From Brachyspira aalborgi (GTDB lineage Bacteria; Spirochaetota; Brachyspiria; Brachyspirales; Brachyspiraceae), in assembly GCF_008016455.1 (NCBI RefSeq), contig NZ_SAXU01000001.1:620001-684000 (forward strand): a stretch of 64,000 nt of DNA. The letters run 5' to 3'. Shown piece by piece: positions 1 to 8,060 of the stretch. Both the position numbers and the translations under genes were made by a program. The notes below the pieces were generated by a model, which searched no databases, had not been told where the DNA came from, and saw nothing but the letters and a program-made list of their open reading frames with translations. Positions within the stretch are counted from its first letter, which is position 1. Every line of letters begins with the position of its first letter.

Positions 1-890
1 ATGGAGAATTAATAGAACCTTCAAAATTTGAAGCGGATAAAGAATTTTTAAATAGATTTAATGATTATAAAGACGAAATTAAAATTTGGGTTGAAAGAGA
101 TATTGGAGAGTTAAATACAAAATTAACTTCAGACGAAGCTATATTTGGAGACAGTTATTTTTTAAGTTTTATTCATAATTTGCAATTTGAAATAGCTAAA
201 AAAGAACTTGGAGAGAAAGCGGATATTTCTTTTGCAGCGCCTTTAAGCAAAGACGCCGTTTTGAATATTGGAAAAGTTAAAGTTAGAGATATGTTTAATT
301 TGTATCCTTATGAAAATTTCTTTTATGTAATGAGACTTACAGGAAAGCAAATAAAATATATTATGGAATATTCTTATTGCAGACAATTTAATCGCATGAC
401 GAATATTAACGAACATTTGATATATTTTAAAAGAGACGCAAGCGGAAATTTGATTTTTAATAATAGATATAATTCTTACGATACTTTAACTCAAACTTAT
501 AATTATGAAAGCTTTGGAGGATTAAATTATATTGTCGATGTTAGAAAAGGTTATGGCGAGAGAGTAAATATAATTTCTATGTCTGACGGTTCTAATTTTG
601 ATTTGAATAAAGAATATAAAATAGCTATTAATTCCTATAGAGGAAGCGGAGGCGGAGGACATTTGACGCAAGGAGCTAAAATAGATTTGAAAACTTTGCA
701 AAATATGGATTTGGTAATTAAATCTACCGATAAAGATTTAAGATTTTATATGATGAAATGGTTTGAAGAGCAAACTAATAGTATAATGGTTGAAAAATTG
801 AATAATTGGAAAGTTATTCCCGAAGATTATCTTAAAGCGGGACGCGAAAGAGATTATAAATTATTATATCCCAATAAAGTAGGATTATGA
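1..890 (+). CDS. 5'-nucleotidase / metallophosphatase, C-terminal part (5' end outside window)
   Basis: The frame is already open at base 3 and runs to TGA at 888-890, so this is the 3' end of a gene that begins upstream. The visible part matches the C-terminal substrate-binding domain of the UshA/5'-nucleotidase family: a conserved stretch around DMFNLYPYENFFYVMRLTG, a GGLNY strand, and NSYRGSGGGGHL near the end. In the family this domain binds the nucleotide while an N-terminal metallophosphatase domain, outside the window, holds the two metal ions; the enzyme is normally secreted or periplasmic and releases nucleosides and phosphate. The TTG at 180 is internal, because coding continues upstream of it without a stop. 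Confidence 0.85.
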   Translation, partial: GELIEPSKFEADKEFLNRFNDYKDEIKIWVERDIGELNTKLTSDEAIFGDSYFLSFIHNLQFEIAKKELGEKADISFAAPLSKDAVLNIGKVKVRDMFNLYPYENFFYVMRLTGKQIKYIMEYSYCRQFNRMTNINEHLIYFKRDASGNLIFNNRYNSYDTLTQTYNYESFGGLNYIVDVRKGYGERVNIISMSDGSNFDLNKEYKIAINSYRGSGGGGHLTQGAKIDLKTLQNMDLVIKSTDKDLRFYMMKWFEEQTNSIMVEKLNNWKVIPEDYLKAGRERDYKLLYPNKVGL

Positions 891-995
891 ATTTAAATGC
901 TTAAATTAAAGTTTAGTAAATAATTAAATTCTTTATAATGAAAAATTAATTAAAAAAAATATCCGCTTCTGTTATAATATTAAAATTATAAAAAA

Positions 996-1664
996 TTATA
1001 AATTTATAATATAAAATCCTATTTGAAAACCAATATCAAACGATGCAATATTTTCTTTACTATATGCATCTTTTAATATTCCATTATTTTTCAAATTAAA
1101 AGGAAAATCATAATTCGCATAAACTCCAAGCGTCATCATAAATTTGTTTTTGCCTTTGATTAAAAAATCAACTGAAGCCTTAATATAAGGATAGTAAAAA
1201 TTATTCAAAGTGTCTCTTATATCGCCCAAATCTAATTTATACTTCTTTTCATTATCTCTTGAATAAGTCATTGAAATTGGAAATTTAACGCCTCCGCCTA
1301 TTCCAATAGATAAAAATCCAAAATTAATTCTTGGTAAAAGTCCGATAGAAATATTATTCAATCTAAAATTTTCAATTATTCTATTTTCGCTTTCTCCATG
1401 TCTAAATTCATATCTGTCTTTTCCATATCCAATATCTAAAAATATTGCTGAAGATATAGTATCGTAATAAGAAAAGAAAATTCCAGGCTGAACAGAAAAA
1501 GAACTTTCAAATTCTCTAAAATCGGAATTAAATATTTTTCCTTTCTCTGTAGTTGCGGCGCTTGCTCCAAACTGTCCCATAAAACCGACTACAAAATTTG
1601 CAGCGTCTAATTTATAAAAAGAAATTATAAATAAAATCGTAAATATAATAAATTTGTTTCTCAT
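996..1664 (-). CDS. Outer-membrane-type beta-barrel protein, paralogue A
   Basis: This 222-residue protein starts with a signal peptide (about residues 1-21, ending KLDAA) and then alternating strands rich in aromatic residues and glycine, as in small outer-membrane barrels. It contains the segment FLSIGIGGGVKFPIS, which recurs almost unchanged in the neighbouring gene at 1682-2356 and in the distant gene at 47797-48561, so the three are paralogues. Only 17 bases separate it from the upstream gene, so they are probably co-transcribed. A ribosome site (AAAGGAG) precedes the ATG. Barrel and location are inferred from composition; no specific function is recognised. Confidence 0.65.
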   Translation of the reverse strand: MRNKFIIFTILFIISFYKLDAANFVVGFMGQFGASAATTEKGKIFNSDFREFESSFSVQPGIFFSYYDTISSAIFLDIGYGKDRYEFRHGESENRIIENFRLNNISIGLLPRINFGFLSIGIGGGVKFPISMTYSRDNEKKYKLDLGDIRDTLNNFYYPYIKASVDFLIKGKNKFMMTLGVYANYDFPFNLKNNGILKDAYSKENIASFDIGFQIGFYIINL

Positions 1665-1681
1665 AAATAAAACTCCTTTTT

Positions 1682-2356
1682 TTATCTATTATATTTTTCA
1701 AAATTGACGAAATATCCAAGTTGAATTCCTATGTCTAATCCCGTCATATAATTTTTATTTACTATTATATTATCCATAAAATTATTTTTCTGAAATTTTA
1801 TTGGAAAATCATAATTAACATATAAACCGAATAATGCATAATTAAATATACTAAAATCAAGCGAAGCTTTTAAATACGGAATAATAGAAGTTTGAAAAAT
1901 ATCTTTTATATCTCCTCTGCTTAAATAATATCTATTGGCGCTTGAGTTAATTTCTTTTTTATAAACTGCCGAAATTGGAATTTTTATTCCTCCGCCTATA
2001 CCCAAAGAGAAAAAAGAAAAATGAAATTTTCCAAATCCTCCTATAAGAAAACTATCAAACTGATAATTTTCGGTTATTCTATCTCCCAACATATTATGTT
2101 TGAAATCATAAGAATCATGATAATATCCGAGTTCCGCTAAAATAGATACGGATAATGTATTAACTAAACTTTGATTTACTCCGATTAAAAAAGAAAATCC
2201 AGAATCAAAATCTCTAAAATCTGACGGGATAGATTTATTTGTAGACGCTCCGCTTATTGCAAATTGTCCTAAAAATCCCATAGACAAACTTACAGCCTTA
2301 AGATTATGCGAATAAACTGCAATTACTAATAAAATTGTTAAAAATATTTTTTTCAT
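1682..2356 (-). CDS. Outer-membrane-type beta-barrel protein, paralogue B
   Basis: The 224-residue product has a signal peptide (about residues 1-22, cleavage near LKAVS), then a barrel-like pattern of short strands ending in an aromatic segment. It shares the order of motifs with its downstream neighbour: GFLGQFA near the mature N-terminus, a DFRDFDSGFSF segment, FFSLGIGGGIKIPIS, a YYLSRGDIKD segment, and a C-terminal LYVNYDFPIKF. The tandem pair therefore looks like a local duplication with considerable divergence. It is the first gene of the minus-strand pair. No enzymatic motif is present; a surface or outer-membrane role is inferred. Confidence 0.65.
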   Translation of the reverse strand: MKKIFLTILLVIAVYSHNLKAVSLSMGFLGQFAISGASTNKSIPSDFRDFDSGFSFLIGVNQSLVNTLSVSILAELGYYHDSYDFKHNMLGDRITENYQFDSFLIGGFGKFHFSFFSLGIGGGIKIPISAVYKKEINSSANRYYLSRGDIKDIFQTSIIPYLKASLDFSIFNYALFGLYVNYDFPIKFQKNNFMDNIIVNKNYMTGLDIGIQLGYFVNFEKYNR

Positions 2357-2447
2357 TGTTATAAACCTAATTTTTTTTATTTATATATATAAATTTAGCA
2401 AATTTTATAAAAAAGTCAATATACTAATATAATCGGAATTTATAAAT

Positions 2448-3305
2448 TTAATTTTTACTATTATTAGTATGCGAATTTTTAAATATCGATATAGAATAAA
2501 TAATTGAAGCGGATATTATAATGCATAAAGTTATCGCTCTATTAATATTAATTTCTTCTTTGTAAACGAATATTGCAAGAATAGTAGCCATAAACGGAAC
2601 TAAAAATTGCAAAAATCCAAGCATAGAAATTTGAAGTCCTTTAGCGGCTTTTGCAAATAAGTATAGAGGAATTCCCGTAGCAATGCCAGAAAACATTAAA
2701 GCTATCCATTTTGAAATCGGTTGAGGATGTTGCGGAAAATAAATTTTAGCGATTATTATAGAAGGAATTATTATTGCAAAAGTCTCTAAAAATAAACTCT
2801 CCCAAGCAGAATAAACCGTAAATTTTTTAAGTATTCCGTAAATTGAAAAAGTTAAAGCTATACAAAAAGCCATAATCGGAAATTTGCCTAATGTTATTGT
2901 CTGATAAATCATTCCCGTAAACATTAAAATTATAGCCAAATATTCCAAAGGTTTTTTCTTCTCTCTAAAAAATACTATTCCTATAAAAATACTTAATATC
3001 GGACATATATAATACGCAAGTCCAGCCTCCAAAACATTTCCCGAATTTACGGTATAAATATATAAAAACCAATTAATGCCAACAAGAATTCCCGCGATTA
3101 TAGTTTGTAATAACGCTTTTTTCCCTCTGTTTAATTTTGGCTTTTTATAAATTATTATTATCAAAGTAAATATAAAAGTCGTTATAACTCTAATTCCCAA
3201 AACGAAAGCGGAATTAAAATTTTGAACCGTTTTCCAATATATAGGCAAAAGTCCCCATAGAATATAAGCTAATAAAGCAAGCGCTATAGATTTATTATTA
3301 TTCAT
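2448..3305 (-). CDS. rarD: RarD-type EamA/DMT-family permease
   Basis: The 285-residue product is almost wholly membrane-embedded, with about ten hydrophobic helices. It opens with ALALLAYILWGLLPIYWK, the characteristic start of RarD proteins, and has the internal duplication of the drug/metabolite transporter superfamily. RarD proteins are inner-membrane permeases; the E. coli name comes from a chloramphenicol-sensitivity annotation and the real substrate is uncertain. The start overlaps the end of the upstream plsC-like gene by 8 bases, which indicates translational coupling in one minus-strand unit with plsC, the small secreted protein and the LOG gene. Confidence 0.85.
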   Translation of the reverse strand: MNNNKSIALALLAYILWGLLPIYWKTVQNFNSAFVLGIRVITTFIFTLIIIIYKKPKLNRGKKALLQTIIAGILVGINWFLYIYTVNSGNVLEAGLAYYICPILSIFIGIVFFREKKKPLEYLAIILMFTGMIYQTITLGKFPIMAFCIALTFSIYGILKKFTVYSAWESLFLETFAIIIPSIIIAKIYFPQHPQPISKWIALMFSGIATGIPLYLFAKAAKGLQISMLGFLQFLVPFMATILAIFVYKEEININRAITLCIIISASIIYSISIFKNSHTNNSKN

Positions 3306-4041
3306 TATTATCCTTATTTTTTAATTCATTATAATTTTTTGTCATAATATCATGCCAATATTTTAATTTAGTATTTTCATCTCCTTCGATATCTTTAAAA
3401 TAAAAAGGTTTTAAAAATCTTACTTTAATTTTTCTAAAAGGATTTATTTTAAAACTCCTCGCTTTCATTATATCTTTAGTTCCGTATATAACTACGGGCA
3501 AAATTGGAATATCGGGACATTTATCGGCTACTTTTAAAATTCCTCTTTTTGGCATATTTATCTCTCCCGTTTTACTTCTTGTGCCTTCAGGATATAGAAC
3601 AATGCTAGTTTTATTATTTAATCTCTCTTTAATATCTTCTATCGATTTTACGGCTCCTACAGTTCCTCTTTTAACGAATATATAATTTGCAAGTTTCATT
3701 CCCAAACCAACCATTGGAACTTTTCCGTAAGTGTCTTTTGAAACGAAAGCGTATAAACCTTTGAATATACAGAAACTGCAGAATATATCAAAAGCGCTTT
3801 GATGATTTGGAGTTAGCAAATAAACTTTTTTCAAATCGTAATTTTCTTTATTTTCCAAATCAAATTTTATAAAAGCCATTTTCATTAAACTTCTTCCCCA
3901 AAATTTTGCAATCGAATGACTTATTATTATAGATTTTTTTTTGCTAAAAGGACGGACAAAAATATATAAAACAAATACCGCTATAAAATTTAATATGGTA
4001 AATATAATATTTATTAAAATATAAAAAATCGTAAAAATCAT
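3298..4041 (-). CDS. plsC: 1-acyl-sn-glycerol-3-phosphate acyltransferase
   Basis: This acyltransferase adds the second fatty acid to lysophosphatidic acid to make phosphatidic acid, the precursor of membrane phospholipids, at the cytoplasmic face of the inner membrane. The catalytic HX4D box is visible as NHQSAFD (His80, Asp85 from the ATG), and the substrate-binding box as YPEGTRSKTG near residue 150. One hydrophobic N-terminal segment anchors it. I start it at the ATG at 4041, giving 247 residues; a TTG 12 codons upstream (4077) is also open, and neither start has a clear ribosome site. It overlaps rarD by 8 bases. Confidence 0.85.
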   Translation of the reverse strand: MIFTIFYILINIIFTILNFIAVFVLYIFVRPFSKKKSIIISHSIAKFWGRSLMKMAFIKFDLENKENYDLKKVYLLTPNHQSAFDIFCSFCIFKGLYAFVSKDTYGKVPMVGLGMKLANYIFVKRGTVGAVKSIEDIKERLNNKTSIVLYPEGTRSKTGEINMPKRGILKVADKCPDIPILPVVIYGTKDIMKARSFKINPFRKIKVRFLKPFYFKDIEGDENTKLKYWHDIMTKNYNELKNKDNNE

Positions 4042-4091
4042 AGAAAATAGTTTATTATAGAAAATGAAAATTATCAATATTATAGATTATT

Positions 4092-4691
4092 TTATTTGTG
4101 TCGTTTATAATCTTTATTAATTTCTTTCATTTTAATTTCATCGTAAAAAGAAATTCTATAAGAATATTTTTTTATTGTTTTATCCAAAGTATCTAAATCG
4201 GGTTTTACATATAACGATATTGAAACCAAATCGGATGTCCACCATAAAATATATTCTTCAAAAGGTTTGTTATAATATGAAAAATATTTAATGTCGGTTT
4301 TTGAAGTATCTCCGTATTCCATTTTTAATTTTTCTTTTATATCGTCTATCTTCGAGCCTTCTGCGGGATAAGAAAATTTTGGATTATTATAACTGTATCC
4401 TATATGATTGCAAATTTCTATTCTATATAAAGCGTCTTTGTAAAAATATAAATAATAAGCCAATTCTTCTTTATCGTTTTTATAGATATTTAATAAAGTA
4501 TTTTCGTTTAATTCTATTGTTTCAAAATAATCGGCAAACAAAATTAAATTATAATTAGTAATTTTATTTTCGGTTTCTTCAACGCTCATTCCAAATTTTA
4601 AAGTTTTATAACCGTTTAATTCAAAAAGTTCGGGAAGAAATTGAGCGAATAAAATATTTCCCATTAATAAAATTATTATTACAATTTTCAT
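4092..4691 (-). CDS. Small secreted protein, unknown function
   Basis: The 199-residue product has a short N-terminal signal peptide (about residues 1-16, MKIVIIILLMGNILFA) and no further membrane segment. The mature part begins with a GYKTLKFGMSVEETENKI stretch, which resembles the start of small periplasmic domains where GMS.EE leads into a helix, and is rich in Tyr, Asp and Lys. Its start overlaps the stop of the upstream LOG gene by 4 bases (ATGA type), so the two are translated together. I do not recognise a family; export is the only supported inference. Confidence 0.6.
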   Translation of the reverse strand: MKIVIIILLMGNILFAQFLPELFELNGYKTLKFGMSVEETENKITNYNLILFADYFETIELNENTLLNIYKNDKEELAYYLYFYKDALYRIEICNHIGYSYNNPKFSYPAEGSKIDDIKEKLKMEYGDTSKTDIKYFSYYNKPFEEYILWWTSDLVSISLYVKPDLDTLDKTIKKYSYRISFYDEIKMKEINKDYKRHK

Positions 4692-5350
4692 TTTTTATTT
4701 TTATAAAACTTTTTAATTATATTTAAAGCGTCTTTTGGAGTTTCCATAAAATTAAGCAAATCCAAATCTTCCACATCTATATACTGTTCGTTAATCATAT
4801 CTTTTTTTATCCAATTTAAAAGGTCGTTATAAAATTCTTTTCCGTAAACTATAACGGGAATTCTATGCAATACTTTAGTTTGTATTAAAGTTAAAGTTTC
4901 AAACATTTCATCCATAGTTCCAAATCCGCCTGGAAATATTATTAAAGCTTTTGCATATTTAACGAACATAACTTTTCTTGCAAAAAAATATCTGAATTTA
5001 ATTTCTTCTTTAACATAAGGATTTGTTTTTTGTTCATGCGGAAGTTCTATGCATAATCCGATTGAATTCCCATTCGCATCGTAAGCTCCTCTATTTCCCG
5101 CTTCCATTATTCCAGGTCCGCCTCCAGTTATTATATCGTATTTATTTTTAGCGAGTAATTTTGCAGTTTCATAAGCCGCTTTATAATGCGGATGCTCCTC
5201 TTTAGTTCTTGCACTTCCGAAAATCGTAACCGCGTTTTTATAATAAGACATAGTTTCAAAACCTTCGACAAACTCTCCAATTATTCTAAATATACGCCAA
5301 GATTCCTGTTGCATATCAGCGTTTTGTAATTCAAAATTTTCTCTTCTCAT
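4688..5350 (-). CDS. LOG-family nucleoside 5'-monophosphate phosphoribohydrolase (TIGR00730-like)
   Basis: The product carries both family signatures: GGGPGIMEAGNRGA and PGGFGTMDEMFETLT, the Rossmann-like loops that bind the nucleotide phosphate and form the active site of the LOG (Lonely guy) lysine-decarboxylase-like family. Members cleave nucleoside 5'-monophosphates to base and ribose 5-phosphate; the old label lysine decarboxylase is wrong for this family. I choose the ATG at 5350 (220 residues), which follows GGAG at a usable distance, over the TTG 15 bases upstream. It is first in a probable four-gene minus-strand unit with the secreted protein, plsC and rarD. Confidence 0.85.
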   Translation of the reverse strand: MRRENFELQNADMQQESWRIFRIIGEFVEGFETMSYYKNAVTIFGSARTKEEHPHYKAAYETAKLLAKNKYDIITGGGPGIMEAGNRGAYDANGNSIGLCIELPHEQKTNPYVKEEIKFRYFFARKVMFVKYAKALIIFPGGFGTMDEMFETLTLIQTKVLHRIPVIVYGKEFYNDLLNWIKKDMINEQYIDVEDLDLLNFMETPKDALNIIKKFYKNKK

Positions 5351-5458
5351 TAAAAAATTCTCCAAATTTTATTAATTATGTTTTTCTAATTTATAAAGTA
5401 TTATGTTAATTTTTCGGAAACGGATAAAATATTTTTAATAATTTTTATTATCACTTAA

Positions 5459-5604
5459 TTAAAGAATTCTAAAATCAAGCGAATTTACTTCTATAAATTT
5501 TTCTTTTCCTAAAACCGCTCCTAAAAATATTGAAGGGTTTGAAGTATAACTTCCAAAACATAATTCAGAATTCAATAAAATCTCAATAGTTCTATTAATT
5601 TACA
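5459..5604 (-). pseudogene. Short coding relic, C-terminal fragment without start
   Basis: In the 322-base gap between the LOG gene and the methyltransferase, one minus-strand frame stays open for about 47 codons and ends at TAA (5461-5459). Its translation has protein-like composition (for example CFGSYTSNPSIFLGAVLG), unlike the Lys/Asn/Ile-only noise of surrounding spacers. It has no ATG, GTG or TTG with a ribosome site and is closed upstream by a stop. I read it as the decayed 3' end of a lost gene; a chance open frame is possible. Confidence 0.3.
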
Positions 5605-5672
5605 ATATAAATTATTTGAATAATATGCAAATATATTATTTAATTTTAAAGCAAATATTTAAATTAAATATA

Positions 5673-6611
5673 TTAAATTTTAAATTTATTTCTAAAATTA
5701 TCTCGCCATTTTCTAACGGGAATCCACCAAGCTAAAGTATCAATTAATTTATTTAATCTATCTAATTTATCATTTCTACTTTCAATTAAATTTTTATCAT
5801 TAATAAAAAACTTTTTATTTACTAGCATTATATTTATAAATTTATCTACTAAATCTTGTTTATAATGTTTAGAAAATAATTTTTGACATTCCAAAATATC
5901 ATTATCGGTAGGCAAATATTCCCAAGGCAAAGTTAATAAATATAGATAATCTAAAATATTGTCTTTTATATTTTCGTCTAAAATTACAGCGCCGATATTA
6001 GCAAATCTATTCCATAAACCTTCATTAAAACTTAATTTTTTGCCTCTTAAACAGCTAAATAATATACAATTTGTTATACTATGTCTTTCATTGCCATTAT
6101 AATGCAACGCAATGTCATGCAATATTAAAATAGCGTTCTTTTTAAGATATGGCAATACTATTAAAAAATCTAAAAATTCTCCAGGATTTATATGCATCGT
6201 ATCTATTAAGCATAAATTTATTTCTCCCCCGATTTCCTCCATATATTTTGCCGCTGTTCCTCCCGTATATAACTTCCATTTATTTTTAAGATTACTAAAT
6301 TTTTCATCTATAATAAAACCTGTATTTTTAGAATTATCATAATACAATTTTGTATTATAATCTACGGAATATAATTTAGCGTTATCAAAATCTTTTATAG
6401 CATTTAAAATAATAGCCGAACTCCCGCCAGCTGACACACCCAATTCAAGTATCTTTTTAGGTTTAGTTTGTCTGACTATTCCATTCAAAAAATACCTTTC
6501 TAAATAAGTCATTTCGCTAGTAAGCTTTGATTTAGTAATCTTTATATCTAAAATATCGTTGATTTGATTTAATACTTCATTTTCAAATTTTTCAGGTTTA
6601 TCTATTATCAT
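5673..6611 (-). CDS. Class I SAM-dependent methyltransferase, glycan-type
   Basis: The 312-residue protein has a Methyltransf_24 / cephalosporin-hydroxylase-like Rossmann core: KILELGVSAGGSSAIIL (motif I, about residues 54-70), an acidic strand YSVDYN, and CLIDTMHINPGEF with a DIALHYN loop that could bind a metal or sugar. The C-terminus ends WWIPVRKWRDNFRNKFKI, a basic aromatic tail that I associate with spirochaete and Campylobacter glycosyltransferase-type proteins (from memory). Modification of a surface glycan is therefore likely but inferred. GGAG precedes the ATG. The gene lies downstream of a leader that holds a 5-bp tandem repeat (6780-6933), so its expression may vary between cells. 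Confidence 0.7.
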   Translation of the reverse strand: MIIDKPEKFENEVLNQINDILDIKITKSKLTSEMTYLERYFLNGIVRQTKPKKILELGVSAGGSSAIILNAIKDFDNAKLYSVDYNTKLYYDNSKNTGFIIDEKFSNLKNKWKLYTGGTAAKYMEEIGGEINLCLIDTMHINPGEFLDFLIVLPYLKKNAILILHDIALHYNGNERHSITNCILFSCLRGKKLSFNEGLWNRFANIGAVILDENIKDNILDYLYLLTLPWEYLPTDNDILECQKLFSKHYKQDLVDKFINIMLVNKKFFINDKNLIESRNDKLDRLNKLIDTLAWWIPVRKWRDNFRNKFKI

Positions 6612-6779
6612 TTTTTACTCCTTCTTTCTTTATTTAATTTATTTTTTATTTGCGTAAATTAAATTTGAAAGAAGATTTTAATTTAGTAGTAAAATATGAT
6701 TTTATAATATTTGCTAAAATGAATATAAATAATAATCTATTCTTATTATAAAATTTAATAATTAAAACATATATATAAA

Positions 6780-6872
6780 TTAAATCTTTGCAATGAAAAA
6801 ATCGCCGAAAAAATTTATAATGCGGCGTGTAGTGTAGTGTAGTGTAGTGTAGTGTAGTGTCAAACTAAACAT
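6780..6872 (-). CDS. Leader open frame containing a pentanucleotide repeat
   Basis: An ATG at 6872-6870 follows an excellent ribosome site (GGTGGAG, 7 bases upstream) and a consensus promoter. After four codons it enters six ACACT units, encoding TLHYT repeats, and stops after 30 residues at TAA (6782-6780). Loss of one unit would shift the frame and extend it to 73 residues, ending at 6646, only 35 bases before the methyltransferase start; gain of one unit would stop it within a few codons. The strong signals argue that it is translated; its role as a switch for the downstream gene is inferred. Confidence 0.5.
   Translation of the reverse strand: MFSLTLHYTTLHYTTRRIINFFGDFFIAKI
6827..6860. 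repeat. Pentanucleotide tandem repeat (GTGTA / ACACT unit)
   Basis: Thirty-four bases of perfect 5-bp repeat, about 6.8 copies. On the plus strand every frame contains TAG, whereas on the minus strand all frames are open, which fits a coding repeat on the minus strand. A unit of five is not a multiple of three, so each slippage event changes the reading frame. Confidence 0.95.
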
Positions 6873-6904
6873 ATAAAATCTCCACCTTATTTTTTAATGA
6901 ATAA

Positions 6905-6933
6905 ATTATACAATATTTTAAAAAATATGTCAA
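6905..6933 (-). promoter_or_regulatory. Consensus sigma-70-type promoter of the repeat-containing leader
   Basis: Read on the minus strand, TTGACA (6933-6928) and TATAAT (6910-6905) are separated by exactly 17 bases. Transcription would start near 6898, about 26 bases before the leader ATG at 6872. This is one of the best promoter matches in the window. Confidence 0.75.
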
Positions 6934-7009
6934 ATTTATTTTTTAGTAATTTTTATTATAATTTGATATTATAACATAAATTATAGTTTATTTATAAGAA
7001 AATGGAAAA

Positions 7010-7114
7010 AATAAAGCAATTTCAATGGTAAAAGCAATGAATAATAAAAATATAGACATTAACCTTATAAGCGAAATCACAGGCTTAAACCTATAAGAAA
7101 TAAAAAAATTTTAA
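7010..7114 (+). pseudogene. Relic of an Rpn-type nuclease gene (C-terminal tail)
   Basis: The reading frame translates as an ISMVKAMNNKNIDINLISEITGLNL segment, then a stop, then EIKKF and TAA. It lines up with the end of the intact gene at 55131-55988 (ISIAKTMKKDGVDINLISKYTG..., then IKEIKKL). Only the helix-turn-helix-like tail survives and it carries an in-frame stop, so it is a dead fragment. It shows that this nuclease/transposase family has been active or copied elsewhere in the genome. Confidence 0.7.
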
Positions 7115-7165
7115 AATCTTAAACTTACAAAAAAATAAACTCACACTTTCAATACAAACAAAAAA

Positions 7166-7562
7166 TTAAAGAGAATTTATTTTATCTAAAATAGTTTCGT
7201 CTATTAAAAAAGGAGCGCCCAAAAATTTTGAAAATTTAATTATAGAATATTTATCGCCGTTAAAAACTACGACTCCAGATATGCTTCCCGTTTCAAAAAC
7301 ATACATAGTGTCGGAATATCCCGTTATATCGTATACGCTTATGCTTGTATAACCGAGTCCTGTAATATTAGATACGGTTCATCGGCAAAATATATTGTTA
7401 AGCCGCCTCCGCGAACTATTATAAATAAAAAATTACCGCCATCTAAAATATAATTTCTACTTCTATAATGTCCGTTATAAATATACGGAATGCCGATTGA
7501 TATCTTATTGACGCAATAAGATAAAAAATCGAAACAAATAAAAAATATATTTTAAATTTCAT
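7166..7562 (-). pseudogene. Frameshifted gene for a small secreted protein
   Basis: The ATG at 7562 opens a signal-peptide-like start (MKFKIYFLFVSIFYLIAS). Within about ten codons the coding continues in another frame (SIGIPYIYNGHYRSRN... LDGGNFLFIIVRGGGLTIYF), and near the middle it jumps again to a frame reading ITGLGYTSISVYDITG, ending GAPFLIDETILDKINSL and TAA at 7168-7166. The three pieces join into one plausible exported protein of about 130 residues, so at least two frameshifts have inactivated it. The family is not recognised. A sequencing error could explain one shift but hardly two. Confidence 0.6.
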
Positions 7563-7570
7563 CTCTATAA

Positions 7571-7879
7571 ATTTCTAACAATTATGTTTATATATTAACA
7601 AGTTCATTAGATAAAATATCTCTTAATAATGCTAGTATAGCAGGTTATATTAATATGGATTTAGGAGGTAAAGACGGAGGAATTGCTGTTCCTAATATGG
7701 GAGATAGTCAGGTTAATTATGTCTATATAGCGACTAAAAGAGCGATATTGAAAGGAAAAACTATAACTATATATGATGAGCAAGGAAATAAAATTGATAG
7801 AACGATTACTTTCAATGATGATAACAGCGTAGCAACTTATACATATAAAGGCAAGACTACAGAATTTAAGAGAGATTAA
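7571..7879 (+). pseudogene. 3' remnant of a secreted or lipoprotein gene
   Basis: A frame open from 7571 to TAA at 7877-7879 encodes a beta-rich C-terminal domain with segments DLGGKDGGIAVPNMGDSQV, YVYIATKRAI and TITIYDEQGNKIDRTITF, ending in a basic KRD. No signal peptide or ribosome site precedes it; the ATG at 7655 lies inside conserved-looking coding sequence and lacks AGGAG. The intact ancestor probably carried a signal peptide now lost. A genuine terminator follows. It could still be expressed as a 74-residue protein from 7655, but I consider it a truncated remnant. Confidence 0.5.
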
Positions 7880-7905
7880 ATAATTTATTATTCATTTTCA
7901 TTTAA

Positions 7906-7944
7906 GAGAGGAGGCTTTATTATTAAGTCTCCTCTTCTTTTTTA
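7906..7944 (+). terminator. Rho-independent terminator
   Basis: A 10-bp stem (GAGGAGGCTT at 7908-7917 with AAGTCTCCTC at 7925-7934, one G-T pair) closes a 7-base loop and is followed by TTCTTTTTTA. It ends the remnant gene at 7571-7879. Confidence 0.8.
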
Positions 7945-8060
7945 TTTTAAATATTTATTTTTATAAATTAAATTAATTTTTTTAATAAAATAATAATTTT
8001 TAAATCGTTATTCTTTATAATCTTATAAAATAATTTATACTATTATACTATTTTACAATT

